A stretch of DNA of 28,565 nt, from contig CAYRZU010000046.1 in the NCBI GenBank assembly GCA_964428895.1, forward strand, positions 1-28,565, written 5' to 3'. The position numbers and the translations under genes are program-made. The stretch comes from HyVt-337 sp964428895 (lineage in GTDB: Bacteria > Planctomycetota > Phycisphaerae > SM23-33). Numbering within the stretch: the stretch's first letter is position 1; every line of letters starts with the position of its first letter. This document shows positions 6,509 to 13,921 of the stretch, piece after piece. The notes below the pieces were generated by a model, which was not told where the DNA came from, searched no databases, and saw only the letters and a list, made by a program, of their open reading frames with translations.

Positions 6509-8116
6509 ATGAGACGCGCGTATCGACACTGGATGCCTGCGCTGGGGTTAGTGGGGGTCTTGGTGGTGGCGATGTTCTTGGGTCCGACGGTGGCCGAGCG
6601 GATCGCCTATGCCGCCGCGGAAGGCAAGGCCCGGGCCCAACGTGAGCAGTTGGTCGAACTGGCCCGGACCGACACGCTCTCGCCGCTGTTCCGGGCGGTG
6701 GCCGAGGTGGTCTCGCCGGCGGTGGTGGAGATCGAGGTGACCAAGCGGTTCCAAGGCCAGCCCATGGACGAGATGCTCAGGCGGTTCTTCGAGGGCTCGC
6801 CGTTCGGGGCGCCGGGGCCGCAAGGGGCGCCTCGGGAGTACTTCGCACGTGGGGTCGGCAGCGGCGTGATTGTCGACGCCGAGAACGGCTATGTCATCAC
6901 CAACTATCACGTGGTCGGCGGGGCCGACGAAGTAGAGATTCTGCTCTGGGACGGCCGAAAGGTCACCGCCGAATGGGTCCGGACCGACATGGAGACCGAC
7001 TTGGCCGTGGTGAAGATCGACGCCGACGGTCTGATCGAGGCCCCCCTGGGAGACAGTGACGCCGTGGCCGTGGGCGATTGGGTATTGGCGTTCGGATCGC
7101 CGCGCGGGTTGGAGCAGACGGTGACAGCCGGCATTGTCTCGGCCAAAGGGCGTGAGTACGGAGGACTGAGCGCTTACCAGAACTCCATCCAAACCGACGC
7201 CGCCATCAACCGCGGCAACTCCGGCGGGCCGCTGGTCAACACGCGGGGGGAAGTCATCGGCATCAACAACGCGATCGCGTCATCGTCCGGCGGCAACGAG
7301 GGGATCGGCTTTGCGATCGCATCCAACATGGTCCGCGACGTGATGGCCCAACTGGTCAGCAACGGCAAGGTCACGCGTGGGTATCTGGGTATTCGGCTGC
7401 AGGACATCGACGAGGCGTTGGCCCGTAGCTTCAAGTTGCCGCATACCGAGGGGGCGCTGGTCGCGGGCGTTGAGCCCGGCAAGCCCGCCGCCGAGGCGGG
7501 AATGGAGGCGGGTGACTTCATCACCGCCATCGACGGCCGGAAGATCGGCGGTCGCGCCGAACTGCAGCGCGTGGTGGCCGGTATAGCTCCGGGCACGGCA
7601 ATAGCGGTCACGGTGATTCGCGACAGCAAGGACGTGCCATTGACCGTCACCTTGGCGGCTCGCCCGGGCGATCTGGTCATGGTCCGAACGCCTCCGCCGG
7701 CGGACAGACCCGTCGCCAGCGGCTACGGGTTGTCGGTCCAGCCCCTCACGCCGAAGGTGGCGGGGCGGCTGGGCTATGACGAGTCGGTCAAGGGCATACT
7801 GATCGTGGGCGTGGTCCCCGGCAGCGAGGCCGCCGAGCAGGGCGTGGCGCCCGGCATGGTGGTCACGCACGTTCAGGGCCAGGCCGTTACCACGGTCAGC
7901 GCGTTTGCCGAGGCCCTGGCCGTCGCGGAGGACGGCGAAGGCGTTCGCTTGCGCGTCCAGACTCCCCATGGCGGGCAGCGCTTCGTCATGATCGAAGCCA
8001 AACGGGACGCCCACGATGATGACGAGGACGACGTCGAGGTCGACGAGGATGCCGACACCGAAGAGGACGCCGGCGCCGATGATCCCGACACCGACGACGA
8101 GCAGGAGACTCCGTAG
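6509..8116 (+). CDS. htrA: HtrA/DegP-type periplasmic serine protease with two PDZ domains
   Basis: A 535-residue protein that degrades or refolds damaged envelope proteins. The start is the ATG after GAAGGAG; the upstream in-frame start at 6470 overlaps the promoter region. A signal peptide or anchor covers residues 1-30. The trypsin-like domain carries an intact triad: H134 (TNYHVV), D164 (TDLAVV) and S238 (GNSGGP). PDZ1 runs about 291-385 (GYLGIRLQDI) and PDZ2 about 418-505, giving the DegP/DegQ architecture. The insertion before the His motif is Gly/Pro/Phe rich, like the DegP LA loop. The C-terminus (about 511-535) is a run of Asp/Glu, which is unusual and could bind Ca or act as a spacer. 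It leads the proteostasis block followed by hsp20 and lon. Confidence 0.95.
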   Translation: MRRAYRHWMPALGLVGVLVVAMFLGPTVAERIAYAAAEGKARAQREQLVELARTDTLSPLFRAVAEVVSPAVVEIEVTKRFQGQPMDEMLRRFFEGSPFGAPGPQGAPREYFARGVGSGVIVDAENGYVITNYHVVGGADEVEILLWDGRKVTAEWVRTDMETDLAVVKIDADGLIEAPLGDSDAVAVGDWVLAFGSPRGLEQTVTAGIVSAKGREYGGLSAYQNSIQTDAAINRGNSGGPLVNTRGEVIGINNAIASSSGGNEGIGFAIASNMVRDVMAQLVSNGKVTRGYLGIRLQDIDEALARSFKLPHTEGALVAGVEPGKPAAEAGMEAGDFITAIDGRKIGGRAELQRVVAGIAPGTAIAVTVIRDSKDVPLTVTLAARPGDLVMVRTPPPADRPVASGYGLSVQPLTPKVAGRLGYDESVKGILIVGVVPGSEAAEQGVAPGMVVTHVQGQAVTTVSAFAEALAVAEDGEGVRLRVQTPHGGQRFVMIEAKRDAHDDDEDDVEVDEDADTEEDAGADDPDTDDEQETP

Positions 8117-8171
8117 CGCCGGGCCTGCCGGCAAAAGGCAAAAACGATTCCCCCCTCCGCAACGGGTGCGA

Positions 8172-8177
8172 TAGAAT
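8172..8177 (+). promoter_or_regulatory. TAGAAT box upstream of hsp20
   Basis: TAGAAT at 8172-8177 matches the -10 form seen elsewhere in the window. A transcript from here would begin inside or just at the hairpin at 8180-8213, so either it feeds an attenuator-like structure or it is a chance match. Confidence 0.3.
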
Positions 8178-8179
8178 AC

Positions 8180-8222
8180 GCCGGTGCGGTCGTCGACGGG
8201 ACGGCCCACCGGCTTGTTCTTT
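8180..8222 (+). terminator. Hairpin plus T-rich tract between htrA and hsp20
   Basis: GCCGGTG (8180-8186) pairs perfectly with CACCGGC (8207-8213), and the stem continues after a one-base bulge as 8188-8193 with 8201-8206. That is 13 pairs in all, with one G-U. The stem is followed by TTGTTCTTT. It fits an intrinsic terminator for htrA, separating it from hsp20-lon, or an attenuator if transcription begins at the TAGAAT box just upstream. Confidence 0.55.
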
Positions 8223-8247
8223 ATCCAAGCGTGTGGTGTCACATCCG

Positions 8248-8270
8248 TCGCTGCGAAAGGCAGGGGCAGC
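8248..8270 (+). promoter_or_regulatory. Possible ROSE-like RNA thermometer before hsp20
   Basis: GCTGC (8250-8254) can pair with GCAGC (8266-8270), placing the purine-rich ribosome site (GAAAGGCAGGG) in a small hairpin that ends one base before the start codon. The 5' arm contains TCGCT (8248-8252), which matches the UYGCU element that characterises ROSE thermometers of small heat-shock genes. The structure is short, so this is tentative. Confidence 0.3.
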
Positions 8271-8271
8271 T

Positions 8272-8706
8272 ATGCTAACCGACGACGTTCAAGAGACCAT
8301 GCAGCGTCACGAGATCACCAGCGTTCGTCTGCAATTCGGCCAGAAGATCGACAAGGTGGTGGGGACGGGCTTTCGGCCCGTGCGATCGGACGATCTGTGG
8401 GAACCGGCCGTTGATATCTATGAAGACGACACCAACTACTACTTCGTGTTCGAATTAGCGGGGGTCTGCCCCGACGACATCGACCTGAAGATCGACCCAG
8501 AGCGCCGGGTGATGACACTGCGGGGGCATCGATCGAGCCCGAAGGTGGCCGATCCTCAAGGCGCGGTTCGACAGCGGATGATGACGATCGATCACGGCCG
8601 ATTCGGCCGGTCGATCGGCTTGCCGGATAGTGCGTGCGTCGAGAAGGTCTCGGCGGAATACCCCGGTGACGGCATGTTGTGGGTGACGGTAGCGAAAGGG
8701 GCGTAG
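8272..8706 (+). CDS. Hsp20 family small heat-shock protein
   Basis: A 144-residue alpha-crystallin-type holdase that binds unfolding proteins without ATP. The alpha-crystallin domain covers about residues 42-142: WEPAVDIYEDDTNYYFVFELAGV opens it (residues 44 onward, typical of bacterial Hsp20), followed by RRVMTLRGHR and RFGRSIGLPD. The C-terminal half has ...AEYPGDGMLWVTVAKGA, which resembles the usual A.Y.DGVL.V..PK end, but the I-X-I tail that normally follows is missing, so oligomerisation may differ. The start at 8272 is preferred over an upstream in-frame GTG at 8233. Lon begins 6 nt after the stop, so the two are almost certainly co-transcribed. Confidence 0.9.
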   Translation: MLTDDVQETMQRHEITSVRLQFGQKIDKVVGTGFRPVRSDDLWEPAVDIYEDDTNYYFVFELAGVCPDDIDLKIDPERRVMTLRGHRSSPKVADPQGAVRQRMMTIDHGRFGRSIGLPDSACVEKVSAEYPGDGMLWVTVAKGA

Positions 8707-8712
8707 GCGGCC

Positions 8713-11280
8713 ATGGCGACGGGCTCACCGAAACGCAAAGGAGTGTTCGGCCCGCTGGCGGATCTGACCGACGGCGCGGATGACGACCAGGATGATCGCA
8801 AGGCGTTGCGGCTGGAAGAGGATCGCACGACCGGTATCGTGATTTCTCCCAGCGGGCGCCGCGCCGGCCGAAGCAGCGATGCCGAAGAAGATGAAAACGG
8901 CATCCCCTCTTCGGCGGCGGTGCTGACGGTCCGGAACATGGTGCTGTTCCCCGGGTCGGTGGTCCCCCTGGCGGTGGGGCGGGAAAAGTCGCAACGGTTG
9001 CTCAACGACGCGCTGCCCAACCAGAAGATCCTGGTCACCGTCTGCCAGAAAGACCCCGACCTGGACGACCCGAAGATTGAGGACCTCTACCAGATCGGCA
9101 CGGCTGTGATGGTGCTGAAGATGCTGGAGATGGAGGACGGCAACCAGACCGTCATCGTTCACGGCATGAGCCGCGTTCGCATCGATCAGTGGATTTCCAC
9201 CGAGCCCTACTTCCGCGCCCAGATCACCGAGCTACCCGACAGCGTTGTCGAGTCGACCGAGACCGAGGCGTTGATGTTTAACGTTCGCGCTCTGGCCCAA
9301 CGGGTGATTACCATGGCGCCCAACGTGCCGGACGAGGCCGCGGCGGTGCTGGGCAACATCGATCAACCGGCGGCGCTGGCCGACTTCCTGGCGGCCAACC
9401 TGGACATCGACGTGCCCGACAAGCAACTGCTTCTGGAGGAAATCGACGTCCAGAGGCGCCTGCGGGCGGTGGCCGACAGGCTTCAGCACCAGATCGAGGT
9501 GTTGGAACTGTCGGGCAAGATTCAAAGCCAAATCAAAGCCAACATCGACAAGACTCAGCGGCAGTACTTCCTGCAAGAGCAGCTCAAGGCCATCCGCAAG
9601 GAACTTGGCCAGGTCGACGACAAGACCGCCGAGGTCCAGGAACTGCGTGACAAGATCACCGCGGCGGCCATGCCCGAGGCCACCGAGGCCGAGTGTATCC
9701 GCGAGCTGGATCGCATGGAGAACATCCCGTCGGCCTCGCCGGAGTACAACGTCATCCGAACCTACCTGGACTGGATGGTGGAGCTGCCCTGGTCGATCAC
9801 GACCGAGGACAAACTGGACGTCGCCCGGGCCGAGAATATCCTCAACGAGGATCACTACGACCTGGAGAAGGTCAAGCGGCGGGTGCTGGAGTACCTGGCC
9901 GTCCGGAAGCTGGCCCCCGAGTCGCGCGGGCCGATTCTCTGTTTCGTGGGGCCCCCGGGCGTGGGCAAGACGTCGCTGGGCCAATCCATCGCCCGCGCGC
10001 TGGGGCGGAAGTTCATTCGGATGTCCCTGGGGGGCATGCGGGATGAAGCTGAGCTGCGCGGTCACCGGCGCACCTATATCGGCGCCATGCCCGGTCGGAT
10101 GATTCAGGAGATCCGCAAGGCCGGCACGAACAACCCCGTGTTCATGCTGGATGAACTGGACAAGGTCGGCATGGACTTTCGGGGCGACCCGACCGCGGCG
10201 CTGCTGGAGGTGCTGGACCCGGCGCAGAATGGGACCTTCCAGGATCACTACCTCAACGTGCCGTTCGATCTGTCCAAGGTCATGTTCATCGCGACGGCCA
10301 ACTACATGCAGCCCGTGCCGCCGGCCCTGCGCGACCGCATGGAGGTGATCGAACTACCCGGCTACACGCATCGGGAGAAGCTTTACATCGCGATGCGCTA
10401 CCTGGTCAAGCGGCAGCTCAAAGACAACGGCCTGGCCGCCACCCAAGCCAAGTGGACCAAAGAGGCCGTCAGCCGCATCATTGACGACTATACCCGCGAG
10501 GCCGGCGTTCGTGAGTTGGAACGGCAGATTGGCTCGGTCTGTCGCGGCGTGGCGGCGATGATCGCGGGGGGCAAAGCGCGCAGTCGCACCATCAAGCCCC
10601 CGCTGGTGGTCGAACTGTTGGGCCCGGCCAAGTACGAAAGCGAAGTCGCCCTCCGGACGGCCGTGCCCGGCGTGGCCACGGGATTGGCCTACACACCGGC
10701 GGGGGGAGAGATTCTGTTCGTCGAGGCGGCCATGTACGACGGGGCGGGCAAGCTGGTGCTGACCGGCCAGATCGGTGACGTGATGCGGGAGTCGGTCCAG
10801 GCGGCGCTGAGCTTGGTCAAGAGCCGGCCCGACAAGTCCGACGTGGTGGCCCAACTGGCCCAGAAGGACATTCACGTCCACGTGCCCGCCGGCGCCGTGC
10901 CCAAGGACGGCCCCTCGGCGGGTGTGGCGATGTTCACGGCGTTGACCAGCCTGCTGACGGGCACGCCGGTAAGACCGGACGTAGCCATGACCGGAGAGAT
11001 CACGCTGCGTGGGCTGGTCATGCCCATCGGCGGCGTCAAAGAGAAGGTCCTGGCCGCCCATCGCGCCGGGATCAAGACCGTCCTCTTGCCGGCCCGGAAC
11101 AAGAAGGACACCGCCGACATCCCCGCCGAGATCAGCAAGGCCCTGAAGTTCGTGTTCGTCTCGTCGGTCGACGACGTTCTCAAGGCCGCCTTTGCCGGGC
11201 CCAAGGTCGGCCCGGCCAAAGCTGGCAAGAAAGCGAAAAAGGCGAAGACCAAGGGCAAACGGGCCGCCAGGAAGGACTGA
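8713..11280 (+). CDS. lon: ATP-dependent protease Lon
   Basis: An 855-residue cytoplasmic AAA+ protease. Domains in order: a non-conserved acidic extension (about 1-68), the LonB substrate-binding N domain (about 70-280), a coiled coil (KIQSQIKANIDKTQRQYFLQ region), the AAA+ ATPase with Walker A GPPGVGKT (413-420), and the peptidase domain. The catalytic dyad is S735 (KDGPSAG) and K778 (GGVKEK), 43 residues apart exactly as S679/K722 in E. coli Lon. The extension and a Lys/Ala-rich tail (the last 25 residues) account for the length above the usual 780-810. It starts 6 nt after hsp20 with only a weak ribosome site, suggesting translational coupling. Confidence 0.97.
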   Translation: MATGSPKRKGVFGPLADLTDGADDDQDDRKALRLEEDRTTGIVISPSGRRAGRSSDAEEDENGIPSSAAVLTVRNMVLFPGSVVPLAVGREKSQRLLNDALPNQKILVTVCQKDPDLDDPKIEDLYQIGTAVMVLKMLEMEDGNQTVIVHGMSRVRIDQWISTEPYFRAQITELPDSVVESTETEALMFNVRALAQRVITMAPNVPDEAAAVLGNIDQPAALADFLAANLDIDVPDKQLLLEEIDVQRRLRAVADRLQHQIEVLELSGKIQSQIKANIDKTQRQYFLQEQLKAIRKELGQVDDKTAEVQELRDKITAAAMPEATEAECIRELDRMENIPSASPEYNVIRTYLDWMVELPWSITTEDKLDVARAENILNEDHYDLEKVKRRVLEYLAVRKLAPESRGPILCFVGPPGVGKTSLGQSIARALGRKFIRMSLGGMRDEAELRGHRRTYIGAMPGRMIQEIRKAGTNNPVFMLDELDKVGMDFRGDPTAALLEVLDPAQNGTFQDHYLNVPFDLSKVMFIATANYMQPVPPALRDRMEVIELPGYTHREKLYIAMRYLVKRQLKDNGLAATQAKWTKEAVSRIIDDYTREAGVRELERQIGSVCRGVAAMIAGGKARSRTIKPPLVVELLGPAKYESEVALRTAVPGVATGLAYTPAGGEILFVEAAMYDGAGKLVLTGQIGDVMRESVQAALSLVKSRPDKSDVVAQLAQKDIHVHVPAGAVPKDGPSAGVAMFTALTSLLTGTPVRPDVAMTGEITLRGLVMPIGGVKEKVLAAHRAGIKTVLLPARNKKDTADIPAEISKALKFVFVSSVDDVLKAAFAGPKVGPAKAGKKAKKAKTKGKRAARKD

Positions 11281-11424
11281 CGGCGGCCCAAGCCGGGGCT
11301 GGAAAAACTGACAAAAATCGTTTGATAAGTTCAGAGCAATTCAGTTTGATATCGCGGGATTAGTTGACTAGAGTAAATTAGGCAGACGGGGAATTCAGAA
11401 GTACTGCCCGAAGATGCAGGCACA

Positions 11425-11493
11425 TGGGCGGCTGACGCGACTTTGGTGGGTCCCCCCCCGCCCATCAGGGTGTGTCGGTCGCCCACCTTTTTT
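11425..11493 (+). terminator. Long hairpin with T tract downstream of lon
   Basis: Bases 11425-11438 pair with 11472-11485 over 14 positions (11 Watson-Crick, 3 G-U), and an inner stem joins 11445-11450 with 11461-11466. A run of six T (11488-11493) follows. It fits an intrinsic terminator for the plus strand about 150 nt after the lon stop. The preceding stretch 11300-11400 is distinctly AT-richer than its surroundings and has no gene; it is either a long 3' untranslated region or a small RNA ending at this hairpin. Confidence 0.6.
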
Positions 11494-11520
11494 CCTTGAC
11501 AGCCGGGGCCTTCGGACGGG

Positions 11521-12549
11521 CTAGCCCAGTCTTTCCCGCAAGGCCGAAGCGGCCGCCTTGGGATTGTCCGCGGAACTGACCGCGGCGCTGACGGCCACGC
11601 ACGATCCTCCGGACGAGACGATTTGCTCGACGTTCTCCACGTTGATTCCGCCGACGGCCACGATGGGCACGTCCGTCATTCCCAATGCTTCGGTCAGCAG
11701 GGCCGGGCCGACCGGCGGGCCGGCGTCCTTGGTGGTGGTCTCGAAGATGGGCCCGACCGCGATGTAGTCGGCGCCTTCGGCCAAGGCGGCGCGGACCTGC
11801 GCGGCCGAGTGGGTGCTCCGGCCGATGACGCCGCCCGGACGCAGTAGTCGGCGTGCTTCGCTGATGGGCAAATCGTCCTGGCCGAGGTGCACGCCGTCGG
11901 CGCCGACGATGGCGGCGATGTCCGGCCGATCATTGATGATCAGCAGTCGGCCGGTCTCATCCGTCAGCTCCCGCGCTTCGGCGGCCATGGCCAACAGTTC
12001 CTGGTCGGACGCGCGCTTCTCGCGCAATTGAATGGCGTCGGCGCCGCCGGCCAGCACCATCCGCAGCAACTCGCGGAAGCTGCCCTTGCGTTGCGCGCCG
12101 GAGACCAACACGTAGAGCTTCACGTCCGCGAAGCGTCCGGCCACGGTCAGCCGGTTGACCAGGCGCTGTTCGAGCGTGTAGCTGTCGTATCGCATCCGCT
12201 CAACGCGTTTGACCTCGCCGGGGGCGATGATCTTGCTGTACTCCTCGATGGTCCGCAGGGCTTCGGTCAACCGTTTGCATGCTGCCACGGCCACGTCCAG
12301 CATGTTCTCACGCGTGGGCTCGCCGGGGCTGGTCAGTTCCGTGCCGATATCGCCGGGCGTATCGCGGGAGGCCACCAACTCTCCGGCCGGGAACGCTCCC
12401 AGGACGTCCTTCAGGTCGCTACGAAGGTATTTGGCGATGGCAGTGATGGCCGGGTCGTTGAGGGCGAAGCGCCCGCAGTCTTCGGCCACGCGGAGGGCCT
12501 CTCGTGCCCGGTTGAAGTTGGCGTCCAGAATTCGGTAGATCTCTTTCAT
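11521..12549 (-). CDS. thiE: ThiD2-ThiE fusion: HMP-phosphate kinase domain plus thiamine-phosphate synthase
   Basis: A 342-residue enzyme of thiamine synthesis. Residues about 144-342 are thiamine-phosphate synthase, joining HMP-PP and the thiazole phosphate. The motifs are LYVLVSG (145-151), IQLREK (173-178), IINDR (204-208), DGVHLGQDDLP (218-228), IGRSTHS (242-248), VGPIFETTTK (265-274) and VAVGGIN (297-303). Residues 1-135 (RILDANFNRAREALRVAED and following) match the ThiD2 domain, reported as a monofunctional HMP-phosphate kinase and often fused to ThiE in cyanobacteria and other phyla. The fusion would carry out two consecutive steps on the pyrimidine branch. It lies 29 nt after glyA on the same strand with AGGAGA before the ATG. 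No TPP riboswitch is seen in front of the pair. Confidence 0.92.
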   Translation of the reverse strand: MKEIYRILDANFNRAREALRVAEDCGRFALNDPAITAIAKYLRSDLKDVLGAFPAGELVASRDTPGDIGTELTSPGEPTRENMLDVAVAACKRLTEALRTIEEYSKIIAPGEVKRVERMRYDSYTLEQRLVNRLTVAGRFADVKLYVLVSGAQRKGSFRELLRMVLAGGADAIQLREKRASDQELLAMAAEARELTDETGRLLIINDRPDIAAIVGADGVHLGQDDLPISEARRLLRPGGVIGRSTHSAAQVRAALAEGADYIAVGPIFETTTKDAGPPVGPALLTEALGMTDVPIVAVGGINVENVEQIVSSGGSCVAVSAAVSSADNPKAAASALRERLG

Positions 12550-12578
12550 TACCTGTCTCCTGGCTACGCCGCGGCGCG

Positions 12579-13829
12579 TCAGACGCGCTGGGCCGGTATC
12601 GGAAACTGTCGGCAGAATTCGGCCACCACCCCGCGGATGCGGGTGATGGTGGCTTCATCGCCTTGGGACACTAGGATATCGTCGATCCACTCGGCCAGTT
12701 GGGCCATTTGGTCCGGCCGCATGCCGCGGGTGGTCACCGCCGGCGTGCCGAACCGCAAGCCGGAGGTCTCCTGGGTCGACCGCGGATCGAACGGGATCAT
12801 GTTCTTGTTGCTGATGATGCTCGCCTCGGCCAGCCACGCCGACGCGGTCTGGCCGGTCAGGTCGGCGTCCTTGCTGCGGAGGTCGACCAGCATCAGGTGG
12901 TTGTCCGTGCCGCCGGTGACCAGTCGCCACCCACGCGCCATCATCGCATCGGCCAGAGCCTTGGCGTTGGCGACGATGGCGGCGGCGTACCACTTGAACT
13001 CCGGCTGCATCGCTTCCTGGAAGGCGATGGCCTTGGCTGCGATCACGTGGGGCAGGGGCCCGCCCTGCATGCCGGGGAAGACAGCTTGATCGATGGCCTT
13101 GGCGAACTGCTCGCGACACAAAATGATTCCGCCGCGCGGGCCGCGCAAGGTCTTGTGGTTGGTGGTGGTCACGAAGTCCGCGTGCGGCATGGGGTGGGGG
13201 TGCACGCCACCGACAATCAACCCGGCAATGTGGGCCACGTCGGCCAGCATCAGACAACCCGCTTCCTTGGCGATTTGCCCGAAGGCCTCGAAGTCGACCG
13301 TGCGCGGATAGGCCGACGCGCCCACGATCAGCATGTCGGGCTTCTCGGCTAGGACCGCGGCGCGGACCTCGTCCATTTCCAGCCGCTCGGTTTCGCGATC
13401 GACGCCGTAATGAACGGGGTTGAACCACTTGCCCGAGAAATTGATGTTCAATCCGTGCGACAGGTGCCCGCCATGATCGAGCTGCATGCCCATGATCTTG
13501 TCGCCGGGCCTGAGGGCGGCCATATAGACCGCCAGGTTCGCGCTGGTGCCGCAGTGGGGTTGCACGTTGGCGTGGTCGGCGCCGAAGAGTGTCTTGGCTC
13601 GGTCGATGCAGATCTGCTCGACGTGGTCGATATTCTCACAGCCGCGATAGTAGCGATTGCCGGGGGCGCCCTCGGCGTACTTATCGGTCAGCACGGTCCC
13701 GAGCGCTTCCAGCACGGGGGCCGAGACATGGTTCTCCGAGGCGATCAGCTCGATGGTGTTCGCCTGCCGGTTGATTTCCGCGTCGATGGCTCCGGCAATT
13801 TCCGGGTCGACCTTTTCAATGATGCCCAT
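12579..13829 (-). CDS. glyA: Serine hydroxymethyltransferase
   Basis: A 416-residue PLP enzyme that converts serine and tetrahydrofolate to glycine and methylene-THF, feeding one-carbon metabolism. The start is preceded by AGGAGG. Family motifs are all present: ELIASEN (27-33), TDKYAEGAPGNRYYRGC (48-64), NVQPHCGTSAN (88-98), LDHGGHLSHG (117-126), D197 and H200 in ADVAHIAGL, and the PLP lysine K226. The lysine motif reads TTTNHKTLRGPRGG, with Asn at the place of the usual Thr two before the lysine. The length equals that of typical bacterial GlyA. It has its own promoter and is followed closely by thiE. Confidence 0.97.
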   Translation of the reverse strand: MGIIEKVDPEIAGAIDAEINRQANTIELIASENHVSAPVLEALGTVLTDKYAEGAPGNRYYRGCENIDHVEQICIDRAKTLFGADHANVQPHCGTSANLAVYMAALRPGDKIMGMQLDHGGHLSHGLNINFSGKWFNPVHYGVDRETERLEMDEVRAAVLAEKPDMLIVGASAYPRTVDFEAFGQIAKEAGCLMLADVAHIAGLIVGGVHPHPMPHADFVTTTNHKTLRGPRGGIILCREQFAKAIDQAVFPGMQGGPLPHVIAAKAIAFQEAMQPEFKWYAAAIVANAKALADAMMARGWRLVTGGTDNHLMLVDLRSKDADLTGQTASAWLAEASIISNKNMIPFDPRSTQETSGLRFGTPAVTTRGMRPDQMAQLAEWIDDILVSQGDEATITRIRGVVAEFCRQFPIPAQRV

Positions 13830-13873
13830 GGCGCCTCCTGAGGGCGAAAGGGTTTCGGCGGTCCGTCCGGAGC

Positions 13874-13902
13874 AATCTAGCCACCGGCCCCACCCGACGC
13901 AA
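13874..13902 (-). promoter_or_regulatory. Promoter of glyA-thiE
   Basis: Read on the minus strand, TTGCGT (13902-13897) and TAGATT (13879-13874) are separated by exactly 17 nt. The start site would be near 13867, giving a leader of about 38 nt before the glyA ATG. Confidence 0.55.
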
Positions 13903-13921
13903 GCACCAACGGCGCTCGGCG

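Noticed and set aside
8118..8132. GCCGG/CCGGC hairpin right after the htrA stop as a terminator
   Set aside because: The stem is only 5 bp and is followed by A-rich rather than T-rich sequence on the plus strand.
8117..8271. CIRCE (HrcA operator) in front of hsp20
   Set aside because: No TTAGCACTC-N9-GAGTGCTAA-like repeat is present in the region.
9232..10248. Minus-strand frame of about 338 codons inside lon
   Set aside because: Shadow of the lon coding strand; no ribosome site and no family resemblance.
13830..13921. TPP or glycine riboswitch before glyA-thiE
   Set aside because: The spacer is only 92 nt, contains a normal promoter close to the start, and shows no CTGAGA or tandem glycine aptamer pattern.
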